DNA of 64,000 nt from Brachybacterium sp. FME24 (GTDB lineage Bacteria; Actinomycetota; Actinomycetes; Actinomycetales; Dermabacteraceae). The stretch is from contig NZ_JABUXV010000009.1 in assembly GCF_014897705.1 (NCBI RefSeq), forward strand, positions 1 through 64,000. The letters are read 5' to 3'. The position numbers and the translations under genes are program-made. A model generated the notes under the pieces. The model searched no databases. It saw only the letters and a program-made list of their open reading frames with translations, and was not told the DNA's origin. Below are positions 34,351 to 43,633 of this stretch, piece by piece. How positions within the stretch are numbered: position 1 is the first letter of the stretch; every line of letters starts with the position of its first letter.

Positions 34351-34453
34351 GTGGGCGGGCGAACAGTGGGAGTGTGACGCGGTGACCGAACTCGCCGGTC
34401 ATCGGTGCAGCGGTGGTGCCGGCGCTCGGCCCCTCCGCCGCTCGGCGAACCGG

Positions 34454-35899
34454 TCAGACGATCAGCCAGACGACCCCGAGGATCGCCATCGAGGTGAATC
34501 CGAGGATCGTGGTCATCACCGACCAGGTGCGCAGGCCGTCGGCCACGGAGAGCCCGAGGAACTTCGTGGCGATCCAGAAGCCGGAGTCATTGATGTGCGA
34601 CAGGGACACCGAACCCAGACCGATCGCCAGGATGATCAGGGCGACCTGCACCGGTGAGTAGTCGCCGGCCAGAACGGTGCCCTGGACGATGCCCGCCGCG
34701 GAGAGCGTCGCGACCGTGCCGGAGCCTTGGGCCACCTTGAACGCGAGGGCCACCAGGAAGGCCAGCAGCAGGATCGGCACGCCCGCATCCAGCAGGAGCC
34801 CCGAGACGGCATCGCCGACCCCGGTCTCGGTGAGGACCTTGGCGAAGACGCCGCCGGCGCCGGTGACCAGGATGACGATCGCGGCCGGGCCGAGAGCGGC
34901 GTCCATCACCTCGCTGACCTGCTGCCTGCCCCATCCGTACATGATGCCCAGCAGGTACATCGCCCCCAGCGTCGCGACCAGCAGGGCGAACCCGGGAGCG
35001 CCGACGAAGGCCAGCACGTTCGCCGCGGTCGAGCCCTCCGCGGCCAGGAGGGTCCCGACGGTGCCGCTGGCGATCATCAGGATCGGCAGCAGGATCACCG
35101 CGACGACGAGCCCGGCCGGCGGGCGGCGCTGCGCGTGCGCGGGACCATCCGCCCCGCCGGTCGAGCCGGCACCGGTGGGGCTGCCCTCGCTGTCCGCGGC
35201 GCCCCGGCCCGTCGAGTAGTCCAGGCTCGCGGCGCCGGCTGCCGCGTACTTCTCCTGCATCGCCGGCGAGAGCTCGAACACCCGGGAGGTGATGCGCTTG
35301 CCCAGGACGTACACGAGAACGCCCATCGGGATCGCCAGCGCGATGCCCATGATCGTCACCAGGCCCATCAGGTCCTCACCCAGCAGGGTGGTGGAGCCGA
35401 CGACGCCCGGATGCGGCGGGACCGTGTTGTGGATGAACACCATGAACACCGCGACCGGCATGCCGAGGGCGACGGGGCTGCGATGCCCGGCGGCCTTGGC
35501 GAAGGCGAAGATGATCGGCACCAGGATGATGAAGGCGACGTCGAAGAAGATCGGGATCGCGATCAGGCCGGCAGACGTCAGCAGGGCGGCCTCGAGCCGC
35601 TTCTCGCCGAGGACCTCGGCGGCGCGTCGGGCGATGATCTCGGCGCCGCCGGTCTTCTCGATGATGCCGCCGAGCATCGCGCCGAGACCGACCAGCAGAG
35701 CGACCGAGCCGAGGGTGCCGCCCATGCCCTCGATCATCAGGGGCACGACGTCCTGGATGGCGATGCCGCCGGCCAGCGCGGTCAGGACGGCCACGAACAG
35801 CAGCGAGATGAAGGCCGGCCACTTGAGCTTGATGACCGTGAACAGGAGGATCGCGATCGCGACGACCGCGATCGTGATCAGAAGAAGAGGGTCCATCAT
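34454..35899 (-). CDS. GntP-family sugar-acid permease
   Basis: Transporter of 481 residues with about twelve hydrophobic segments. GntP features include GLGAMLGGIIEKTGGAEIIA, PIFFDVAFIILVPIIFAFAK, the loop VPPHPGVVGSTTLLG, and the C-terminal QGSGTVATLSAAGIVQG. GntP carriers import gluconate-like acids by proton symport; by context the substrate here is D-apionate. An acidic and glycine-rich insertion of about 40 residues lies in the central cytoplasmic loop. It is coded between apnO and lerK, and the apnO stop is 59 bases upstream. Confidence 0.85.
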   Translation of the reverse strand: MMDPLLLITIAVVAIAILLFTVIKLKWPAFISLLFVAVLTALAGGIAIQDVVPLMIEGMGGTLGSVALLVGLGAMLGGIIEKTGGAEIIARRAAEVLGEKRLEAALLTSAGLIAIPIFFDVAFIILVPIIFAFAKAAGHRSPVALGMPVAVFMVFIHNTVPPHPGVVGSTTLLGEDLMGLVTIMGIALAIPMGVLVYVLGKRITSRVFELSPAMQEKYAAAGAASLDYSTGRGAADSEGSPTGAGSTGGADGPAHAQRRPPAGLVVAVILLPILMIASGTVGTLLAAEGSTAANVLAFVGAPGFALLVATLGAMYLLGIMYGWGRQQVSEVMDAALGPAAIVILVTGAGGVFAKVLTETGVGDAVSGLLLDAGVPILLLAFLVALAFKVAQGSGTVATLSAAGIVQGTVLAGDYSPVQVALIILAIGLGSVSLSHINDSGFWIATKFLGLSVADGLRTWSVMTTILGFTSMAILGVVWLIV

Positions 35900-35958
35900 T
35901 GGGCCTTTCGGGAGGGGCCGGGGCGACCCTCAGGCCGCCCCGGCGACGAACTGCGGTC

Positions 35959-36858
35959 TCAGCGCTCGATCGAGTCGAGGTCGAGCATCGTGGCCAGGAC
36001 CTTGTCCAGCTCCGCGTCGTCCCAGATCTTCGTCCAGTCCTCCTTGATGATGGATTCGCGGCCGTAGTCCATGGCGCGCAGGCAGGCGTCGGAGAAGGGG
36101 TTCGATCCGCGCAGCGCATTGGTGAGCGAGATGAAGATGTGGCCATAGAACAGGGCCTTCACGGCCTTCTCCGGGATGCCGACCTCGTTGATGGCGTGGT
36201 CCATCGAATCCTTGAGGAACTGCCCGATCATGCAGCCGGTGGTCTCGACCAGGGTGGGCTCGAGCTGGGCCAGCTGCTTGATGGTCACCCAGTGCACGTC
36301 GATGACGGGGGCGTAGATCGCGCGGATCACCGCGGCGGTGCGCTCTCGGACGGCGTCGTCCTCGCCCTCGTAGGCGGCCACGACCTCCTGAGGTGCGGCG
36401 ATGCCACCGAAGGTGTCGGCCCACTCCTCCTTGGTGGTGCGCTCGAGGAAGACCGACGGGTGGGCCGGGTGCGCGCAGGCCTGATGCACGCCCTCACGCT
36501 GCGCGAGCAGGCCCGCGTAGGCGGCCGCGGGATCGAGGGTCAGGAGCACTGAACCGTCCTTCATCAGCGGAACCACCTGCTCGGAGACCTTCCCGAGGAT
36601 CACGTCGGGGATCGCGAGGATGACCACGTCGGCCAGCTGCGCGGCCTCCTCGAGCGCCGTGACCTCGCGGCCCAGCTCGGCCAGGCGCTCCTGGCCGGCC
36701 TCGGACGCCTCGACGTAGTAGACGGGTGCGTCGGTGAGGTTGAGGTTGTTCGAGACGCGGGTGCCCATCTTGCCGGCGGCGCCGACGACGGCGACGCTGA
36801 TCGACGGATCCAGCTCGACGCTCTTGCCGAACAGGGGGTTCAGTTCCTTGCTGGTCAT
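35959..36858 (-). CDS. apnO: D-apionate oxidoisomerase (PGDH_C family)
   Basis: NAD(P)-dependent enzyme of 299 residues. The Rossmann motif is VAVVGAAGKMGTRVSNNL (about 23-40); the C-terminal half has the PGDH_C/ApnO signature: AHPAHPSVF, APVIDVHWVTIKQLAQLEP, KDSMDHAINEVGIPEKAV and GHIFISLTNAL. ApnO oxidises and isomerises D-apionate to 3-oxo-isoapionate. ATG 36858 has AAGGAG upstream. The adjacent OiaC-like and tetrulose genes supply the downstream steps, which raises confidence above family assignment alone. Confidence 0.8.
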   Translation of the reverse strand: MTSKELNPLFGKSVELDPSISVAVVGAAGKMGTRVSNNLNLTDAPVYYVEASEAGQERLAELGREVTALEEAAQLADVVILAIPDVILGKVSEQVVPLMKDGSVLLTLDPAAAYAGLLAQREGVHQACAHPAHPSVFLERTTKEEWADTFGGIAAPQEVVAAYEGEDDAVRERTAAVIRAIYAPVIDVHWVTIKQLAQLEPTLVETTGCMIGQFLKDSMDHAINEVGIPEKAVKALFYGHIFISLTNALRGSNPFSDACLRAMDYGRESIIKEDWTKIWDDAELDKVLATMLDLDSIER

Positions 36859-36986
36859 CTCTGACTCCTTCGGTGTGCAGCGTCCCGGGGTGGAGCGCTG
36901 GGGTCGGCCCGTGCGGGCCGGGGGACGACTCGGCCGCGAGGGCCGGGTGGGGCGGGTGCGACCGGCGTCGGCCGACGGTCGCGTGC

Positions 36987-37859
36987 TCAGGTGACGTGGG
37001 TGTCGCGCCACTCGCGCAGGGCGGCGAGCGTGCGGTCGGTCCATTCGCGCTCGGTGGCGAGCGTGGTCTCGAGATCGCCCTGCCAGGGCAGCCAGTGCTC
37101 GACGATCGCGCTGGGGGAACGGCGTGCGGCGTGGGCGGGTCCGTCGTCGGTGCGTGCGGAGCGCTTCCCGGAGAGGGGGGCGGCCCCGCTGTACACGGCG
37201 GACAGCTCGTGGTCGAGGTCGAGCAGGCCGTCGCCGAGGGGTGCGCCGGAGTAGGTGAAGCCCACCCAGCCCTCCTGGCGGGCGAAGGCGAAGTCCTTCA
37301 CGTGCAGGTTCACGGTGTGCGCTGCGCAGGATTCGACCACCTGCTTCGGGTGCTCGAGGGCGGAGACGCAGTTGGCAGGATCCAGGCAGATCCCCACCAG
37401 TGGACTGTCGACCTGCTCGATCACCGCGAGCAGGGTGGCGGTGGGCACCTGTTCGTAGGTCTCCAGGGCGAGGGCGATCCCGCTGGCCTCCAGGCGCGGG
37501 AGGGTGGCGCGCAGCTCGTCGGCCGCGGTCGCCGCACCGCCGGCGATCTCCGGGGCCTGGATCATCGAGCGCAGCGTGCGGGCGCCGAGGGCCTCGGCGA
37601 TGTCCACGTAGCGGGCAAGGTGCTCACGGCCGATGGTTCGGGTGCCCAGCTCGAGCTCGATGCCCAGGATCTCGGCACGCTCGCGCAGGGCGCGCAGGCC
37701 GGCGGGGTCCTCGGCCTCGATGCGGGGGTCGTCGCAGATCTGGAACACGTCGCAGCCCAGGCGGGCGGCGCGGTCGATCATCCCGGGGATGCTCAGGGGG
37801 TCGCGGTGGGTGTTCTGGAACTCCCAGAACAGGGCGTAGGTGCCGATGCCGATCTTCAT
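36987..37859 (-). CDS. oiaC: 3-oxo-isoapionate decarboxylase, xylose-isomerase-like TIM barrel
   Basis: AP-endonuclease-2/xylose-isomerase-like TIM barrel of 290 residues. Candidate metal ligands are visible in ALETYEQVPT (Glu), ICLDPANCV (Asp), HTVNLHVKDF (His) and a later Glu. Family members isomerise or decarboxylate sugar derivatives; the decarboxylase OiaC converts 3-oxo-isoapionate to L-erythrulose, which fits between apnO and lerK here. A hydroxypyruvate-isomerase-like enzyme is the alternative. It is the first gene of the minus-strand set and is divergent from the FadR-type gene at 38092. Confidence 0.75.
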   Translation of the reverse strand: MKIGIGTYALFWEFQNTHRDPLSIPGMIDRAARLGCDVFQICDDPRIEAEDPAGLRALRERAEILGIELELGTRTIGREHLARYVDIAEALGARTLRSMIQAPEIAGGAATAADELRATLPRLEASGIALALETYEQVPTATLLAVIEQVDSPLVGICLDPANCVSALEHPKQVVESCAAHTVNLHVKDFAFARQEGWVGFTYSGAPLGDGLLDLDHELSAVYSGAAPLSGKRSARTDDGPAHAARRSPSAIVEHWLPWQGDLETTLATEREWTDRTLAALREWRDTHVT

Positions 37860-37997
37860 GCGCGGTTCACTCCATCGTGCGAGTCGCGGTCTGCCGAGGG
37901 TCCGGTCGGAGGGATTCGTGCGACGGGACCGGAGAGATGCTTCCGGTCGGCCGTCGTTCCGGACGTTGCACCGCACACTAAGCCCAGATCGACAGAT

Positions 37998-38015
37998 TGG
38001 TCAACCGGTTGGCCA
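37998..38015. promoter_or_regulatory. Operator-like palindrome between oiaC and the FadR-type gene
   Basis: TGGTCAACCGGTTGGCCA is an 18-base palindrome with one mismatched pair. Such TGGTC-N-GACCA sites are typical for FadR/FCD regulators; it lies between the divergent starts 37859 and 38092. Confidence 0.6.
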
Positions 38016-38091
38016 GTTGAGAGGTTGTGCCCGGGGGAACCCGCCGTGATGTCGGGAGCGGGACACAGGGGTGCCGGTACTGTGAGGCGCT

Positions 38092-38871
38092 GTGAGCACC
38101 TCATCGCAGCCCTCCTCCGGGCCCGTTGCCGACGACGCGTCGACGCCGCCCCGCTTCGGGCCGGGCCGGGCCGTGCCGGAGGGGTTGAGCCGTTCCCCGA
38201 GCAGCGCCGTCACCTACCGCCTGCTGGATCTGCTGCTGGGCGAATCGATGCGTCCCGGCGACCGGCTGCCGGGGGAGCGCGCGCTCGCCGAGGAGCTCGG
38301 CGTCGGTCGCAGCGCGGTGCGCGAGGCGATCTCCGCACTCGAGGTGCTCGGGGTGGTCGCGACCCGGGCCGGCTCCGGCACCTACTTGCGTTCGAGCACC
38401 TCGGAGCTGCTGCCCAGCACCTTGTCGTGGTCCCTGCTCATGGATCAGGAGCGCACCGCCGAGCTGAGCGTCGTGCGCGGGGCGCTGGAGCGTTCGGCAG
38501 CTCAGCTGGCCGCCGCGACCGCGACCGCGGAGCAGAAGGCCGAGCTGATGCGTCTGGTCCAGGAGCAGCGCGCGGCGGCGAACGACCCCGAGGGGTATGT
38601 CGCCGCCGACGTCGCGTTCCACCGCGTGCTCGCCCAGATCGGCGGGAACGGCCTGATCAACGAGCTGCTGGCCACGACTCGCACGCTCCTGCGGGTCTGG
38701 TTCGACCGCGCCGTCGACAACCGCCAGGACATCGACCGCGCGATCGCCGAGCATGACGCGATCGCGCGTGCCATCACCGCCGGCGACGCCGCCGGGGCCG
38801 GTGAGGCGATGGAGCAGCACATGGCCACCGCCTCCGAGCGCATCCTGCGCGAGGCGCGCCCGAGCGACTGA
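38092..38871 (+). CDS. GntR-family regulator, FadR/FCD subfamily
   Basis: Regulator of 259 residues. After a disordered N-terminal tail of about 35 residues comes the winged helix (LLGESMRPGDRLPGERALAE, then GVGRSAVREAISAL) and an FCD domain with candidate metal ligands (D-x-x-F-H in AADVAFHRVL, and two later histidines). Divergent transcription from oiaC and the palindrome between them suggest it controls the D-apionate operon in response to a pathway acid. GTG 38092 is the start nearest to the tail; a shorter form is possible. Confidence 0.87.
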   Translation: MSTSSQPSSGPVADDASTPPRFGPGRAVPEGLSRSPSSAVTYRLLDLLLGESMRPGDRLPGERALAEELGVGRSAVREAISALEVLGVVATRAGSGTYLRSSTSELLPSTLSWSLLMDQERTAELSVVRGALERSAAQLAAATATAEQKAELMRLVQEQRAAANDPEGYVAADVAFHRVLAQIGGNGLINELLATTRTLLRVWFDRAVDNRQDIDRAIAEHDAIARAITAGDAAGAGEAMEQHMATASERILREARPSD

Positions 38872-39192
38872 TCCCGGCTCTCCCCGAAACCTTCTGGTTC
38901 TCGGCGCCGAGTCGACGCTCGCTGGCGACGTGAAGACGCCCAGAGAGCCGAAAGTCTGCAGTGACCCGCGGAGGCTGCAGGAATCCGGGTGTCTGAAGCG
39001 TGCCGGGACGGAGCAGCTCGACGCCTGTGGCGGCGCGGGAGCCGGAGTTCGGCCGTGCCGTGTCGCAGCGACCGCCGAGGCTGCGGAGCATCACACGAAT
39101 GGCCGGACCGACAAGGTCCGGCCATTCGTCCTCTCTTGGTGGTCAGTTCCGTACTAGGCCCATGGACCTGCAGCCCTTCGCCCGCTCACTCA
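38872..39192. other. Gap of 321 bases
   Basis: No credible gene. The only clear structure is the stem-loop at 39095-39129; the first 220 bases are GC-rich without repeats or promoters that I can name. Confidence 0.6.
39095..39129. terminator. Bidirectional terminator
   Basis: Exact 15-base arms (39095-39109, 39115-39129) around loop GACAA, followed by CCTCTCTT. It separates the converging FadR-type gene and the MacB-like permease gene. Confidence 0.8.
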
Positions 39193-40430
39193 TCAGGAGC
39201 TCAGGGCCGCTGTCGGTGGCGTCCGGGCGGCGCGGACCGCGGGGTAGAGACCGGCGATCGCACCGATGAGGAGCGTGGCGGTGACTGCGACGACGACCGC
39301 GACGGGCGGGAGGGCGAACGGCCAGCCGTTGATCCCGGCCATGATGCCGGTCGCGGCCGTCCCGAGGGCGCTCCCGAAGACACCGCCCAGTGCGGACAGC
39401 AGCAGCGCCTCCGTGAGGAACTGGACCAGGATGTGCCGCCGGGTAGCACCCAGGGAGCGCCGCAGCCCGATCTCTCGCCGGCGTTCGAGCACGGAGATGA
39501 TCATGGTGTTGGCCACGCCGATCCCGCCGACGAGCAGCGCGATCGAGCCGAGCCCGAGCAGCAGGCCGGTGAACGCATCGTTGGCGGCGGTCCGCGCAGC
39601 GAGGGCGTCCGAGGGCCGGGACACCGTGACCTCGTGAGGCGCTTCCGGCGCGATCGTCGGGGGCAGTAGGTCCCGGACGGTCTCGACCGCCTCGTCGGCC
39701 GAGCGCTCGTAGATCGTGGTGGGGCTGCCGGTGAAGTCGAACAGGTCGATGGCGATCTCGGTCCCGATGAGCGCCGCGGCGTCCAGCTCGGGGGCCAGCG
39801 GCACCGGGTCCAGAATGCCGACCACGGTGAAACCGGTGCCGCCCAGCCAGATCTGGGTGCCGGGGGCGACCACCCCCAGCCGCTCGGCGGCGACGCTGCC
39901 GAGCACCACCGCGGGGAAGGTCTCCGTGGCCGAGTTGAGCCAGACCCCCGAGCCGACCTGGCCGGAGACCACGCCGAGCAGGTTCTGGTCAGCGACCAGG
40001 GTGGTGATCCCGCCCGTCGCGTCGGGGTCAGACAGCGAACTGCGGTAGACGGACTCCTGGAGGGTCGCCGTGCTGGTGGCAGTCGCGATCCCCTCGACCC
40101 GCCGCACCTTGCCCAGGGCGTCGGGTGGCAGCTCGGGCTCTTGACCCATGAGGCTCTCGCCGGCTTGCACGGTCAACAGGTTCGTGCCGAGCTGCTCCAG
40201 CTGGGCGTTCAGCCGGGCCTGGCTGGACGACGAGATGCCCACCACGGCGATCATCGCGGCGATGCCGATGGCGATCCCCAGCGCGGAGAGCACGGCGCGG
40301 GTCGGTCGTGACCTCAGCCCGGAAGTGCCCAGACGCAGCACGTCCCGGACGAGCAGGCGAGACCGCTCCGGAGGTCGCGCGGGTGAGGGTGGGCTCGTTG
40401 CTTCCGGCGGGGGAACGGCGGTCACGGTGC

Positions 40431-40434
<4 letters not shown>
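39193..40434 (-). CDS. MacB-like ABC transporter permease (FtsX fold)
   Basis: Membrane protein of 413 residues. One helix near residues 50-75 ([20 protein letters not shown], the MacB start), a large extracytoplasmic domain (about 75-285) and three C-terminal helices ([20 protein letters not shown], then [19 protein letters not shown] between helices) make the Type VII/MacB architecture. These systems use ATP to drive extracytoplasmic movements, exporting peptides, lipids or antibiotics. It overlaps the ATPase gene by four bases. The substrate is unknown. Confidence 0.9.
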
Positions 40435-41191
<757 letters not shown>

Positions 41192-41195
<4 letters not shown>

Positions 41196-42292
41196 CGTTG
41201 GGGCACCACCACGTTCTGGCCGGCCTCGACGCCGTCGCCCGAGATCTCCACTCGACCGCCGGCGAACAGGCCCGTGGTCACGGGGATCTGGCGGGTGGTG
41301 CCGTCGGCCGCCACCAGCTCGATGCCGAACTGCTCGGGTGAGATCGCGATGAGGGCCCCTACGGGTACCGAGAGCACGTCCTCGCGCCGTTCGCTGGGGA
41401 TGTCGACGGTCACCGTGGCCTGTTGGAAGGCCGCGGCATCCTCCGGGGCGTCCAGGGAGATGACCACCGGGATGACGGTGCTGGAGTCTTCGGTCTCGGT
41501 CGGGCCGCCGACCGAGGTGATCGTCCCGGTGGTCTGCGACCCGCCCGGGAGGCGCACGGTGACCGGGTTGTCGACGACGGCGAGCTGCTGAACGTCCAAG
41601 GGCAGATCCACGTTCACGACCTGGCTGGTGTCGCTCACGGTGAACAGCTCCGTCTCGGAGCCGGCCTGGCTTCCGACGCTCGCGGTCAGCGGGCCGATCC
41701 GCAGGTCGCCGTCGGCGAACAGGACCGATCCGAGGGCCAGCTTGCCGGTGCGTTCCTGGCCCACGGCATCCTGCCAGTCCATGACCGCTTCGGCGGTGGC
41801 CCAGGTGAACGTCTCGTCGGGCTCGGCGTCGAGGTGGCCGAGGTCGAGCAGGTTCTGCTCCAGCTGCCGCACGTCCGGCCCGTCGCTCATGTCGACGGCG
41901 AAGTCACGCCATGCCGGCAGTGTGCCGCGCAGCAGGAACACCGGGACGTTGTCGACGGCGTAGAGGCGTTCGCCCGGGCTCACCACGGCTCCTGCCTTCG
42001 GCAGGCCGGTCAGGACTCCCGGCCGCGCGGACCGGGTGGGGCGCGGGTCGGAGAATCGCAGCGTGCCCTGGGCGGTGGTGCTGCCCTCCAGGTCGCCGCG
42101 GACCACCTCGTCGGTCTTGCCCCGGAACACCGGGGAGGTCTCGCCCTGCTCGTCGGCCTGGCTCGCGACCGCGTGGATCCCGAATCCTGCGCCGCCCGCT
42201 ATCGCGGCCATGACTGCCAGCGAGAGGACCAGACGCCGTCGGGGGTGCCGGGGGTGGGGGTCGGCCGCGCCGTTCTCGTCGGTGCCCGCCAT
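41192..42292 (-). CDS. Membrane-fusion/adaptor protein with peptidoglycan-binding-like domain
   Basis: Protein of 366 residues with one N-terminal membrane helix (LVLSLAVMAAIAGGAGFGIH) and an extracytoplasmic body. It has an HlyD/MacA-like beta-barrel and lipoyl-like segments; a peptidoglycan-binding-type helical insertion (DVRQLEQNLLDLGHLDAEPD, about 135-155) is typical for Gram-positive MacA analogues; SVPVGALIAISPEQFGIELV is near the C-terminus. It links the exporter to the wall. ATG 42292 is used because the body and helix begin there. Confidence 0.82.
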
Positions 42293-42807
42293 CAGTTGTC
42301 TCCCGAGAGTCCGCCGTGGCTGACGCCGCCGGAGCCGTTCGAAGCGCACTCCTCCAGGACCTCTTCCGGGGCGTCGTCGGGAATGGTCACCAACTCGCCG
42401 GGCTTCGGGTCCGGGACGTCGACGCCGTGGTCGCGGAAGCACGCGGCCAGCATCAGCATCGCCGCCTGCCTCTCCTCGTCCGACTCCTCCGGCTCACCCC
42501 CGGGCCGTGCCGGCGGATCGCCCAGTTCCTCCACGCACGCCTCGGACGCCTCCATGAACCCGTCGTCCGACGGCGGTTGGATCCCCCCGTCCGGGCCCGG
42601 ATCGGGTAGGTCGACACCCTGCTCACGCAGGCAGGAGGCGTACTCGAGCTCCCACTGCTCGAAGGACTGGTCCGTCGCGGCCGGGCCGCCGGCACTGCTG
42701 TCCGCATCCGGCGAGTCACCGGTGGTGCCGCACGCCGTGAGCGCGACGAGCAGCAGCGGGGCCGCCAGGGCTGCGGCGGTGAGCTTCACGATCCGGTACG
42801 TGTGCAT
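42292..42807 (-). CDS. Small lipoprotein with duplicated C-x-R-x-x-G-V-D motif
   Basis: Exported lipoprotein of 171 residues; lipobox LVALTAC near residue 26. The mature part is acidic and contains two copies of one motif: YASCLREQGVDLPDP (about 56-70) and LAACFRDHGVDVPDP (about 118-132), each followed by a proline/glycine segment. Proteins with such C-x-R-x-x-G-V-x-x-P-D-P units occur beside MacAB-like exporters in actinobacteria; function unknown. The stop and the adaptor ATG share one base (TGATG), so it heads the four-gene operon and is divergent from the response regulator. Confidence 0.8.
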   Translation of the reverse strand: MHTYRIVKLTAAALAAPLLLVALTACGTTGDSPDADSSAGGPAATDQSFEQWELEYASCLREQGVDLPDPGPDGGIQPPSDDGFMEASEACVEELGDPPARPGGEPEESDEERQAAMLMLAACFRDHGVDVPDPKPGELVTIPDDAPEEVLEECASNGSGGVSHGGLSGDN

Positions 42808-42973
42808 GAGGTGCTCCTTGATCAGGGGTCACGGGCTGTCCGTGGACCTGTCCAGTCGAGCACCGGGGGTGTTGCCAGGGGGTTCAGGGATTCCTTGACG
42901 TTCTCCGAACCCCGGATGTGTTTCCCTGGTCCTGTTCCGAACTCATGCCTTGACCTAGATCCGGGGGCCGGTA

Positions 42974-43633
42974 GTGCGCGTGCTGATCGTGGAGGACGAG
43001 CCCTATCTCGCCGACGCCGTCCGGGTGGGTCTGCGTCGCGAGACCATCGCCGCCGACGTCGTCCACGACGGAGGGGCTGCTCTCGAGTCGGTCGCCGTGG
43101 ACGGCTACGACGTGGTGGTCCTCGACCGTGACCTGCCCGGGATCCACGGCGACGAGGTCTGCGCGCGGCTCGCCCGGGACCACCCCGAGGTGCGGGTGCT
43201 GATGCTCACCGCCGCGCGCTCCCTGGGCGATCGCGTCTCCGGGTTCGAGCTGGGCGCCGATGATTACCTGCTCAAGCCGTTCGAGTTCCCCGAGCTGGTC
43301 GCCCGGCTGCGTGCGCTCGAACGCCGCAGCCAGCCGGCGCGACCCCCGGTGGTCGAGGCACACGGCGTCCGGCTCGACGTCTTCCGCCATGAGGTGTACC
43401 GCGACGGGCGGCTGGTCCGTCTCAGCCCCAAGGAGTTCGCGGTGCTCCAGCTGCTGATGAACGCCGACGGCGGGGTGCTCAGCGCCGAGACCCTGTTGGA
43501 GCGCGCCTGGGATTCGAACGCGGACCCGTTCACCCACACCATCCGGGTCACCATCTCCACTCTGCGCCGACGTCTCGGCGATCCCTGGGTCGTCCAGACG
43601 GTGCCCGGCGCCGGCTATAGATTCGGTGCCTGA
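42974..43633 (+). CDS. OmpR-family response regulator
   Basis: Regulator of 219 residues. The receiver domain has VEDEPYLADA (acidic pocket), phospho-acceptor Asp in VVLDRDLPG (about 52) and the conserved Lys in YLLKPFEFPEL (about 101). The winged-helix output domain ends with TVPGAGYRF. It overlaps the histidine kinase start by eight bases, and is divergent from the exporter operon, which it presumably controls. GTG 42974 is chosen at the receiver start. Confidence 0.92.
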   Translation: MRVLIVEDEPYLADAVRVGLRRETIAADVVHDGGAALESVAVDGYDVVVLDRDLPGIHGDEVCARLARDHPEVRVLMLTAARSLGDRVSGFELGADDYLLKPFEFPELVARLRALERRSQPARPPVVEAHGVRLDVFRHEVYRDGRLVRLSPKEFAVLQLLMNADGGVLSAETLLERAWDSNADPFTHTIRVTISTLRRRLGDPWVVQTVPGAGYRFGA

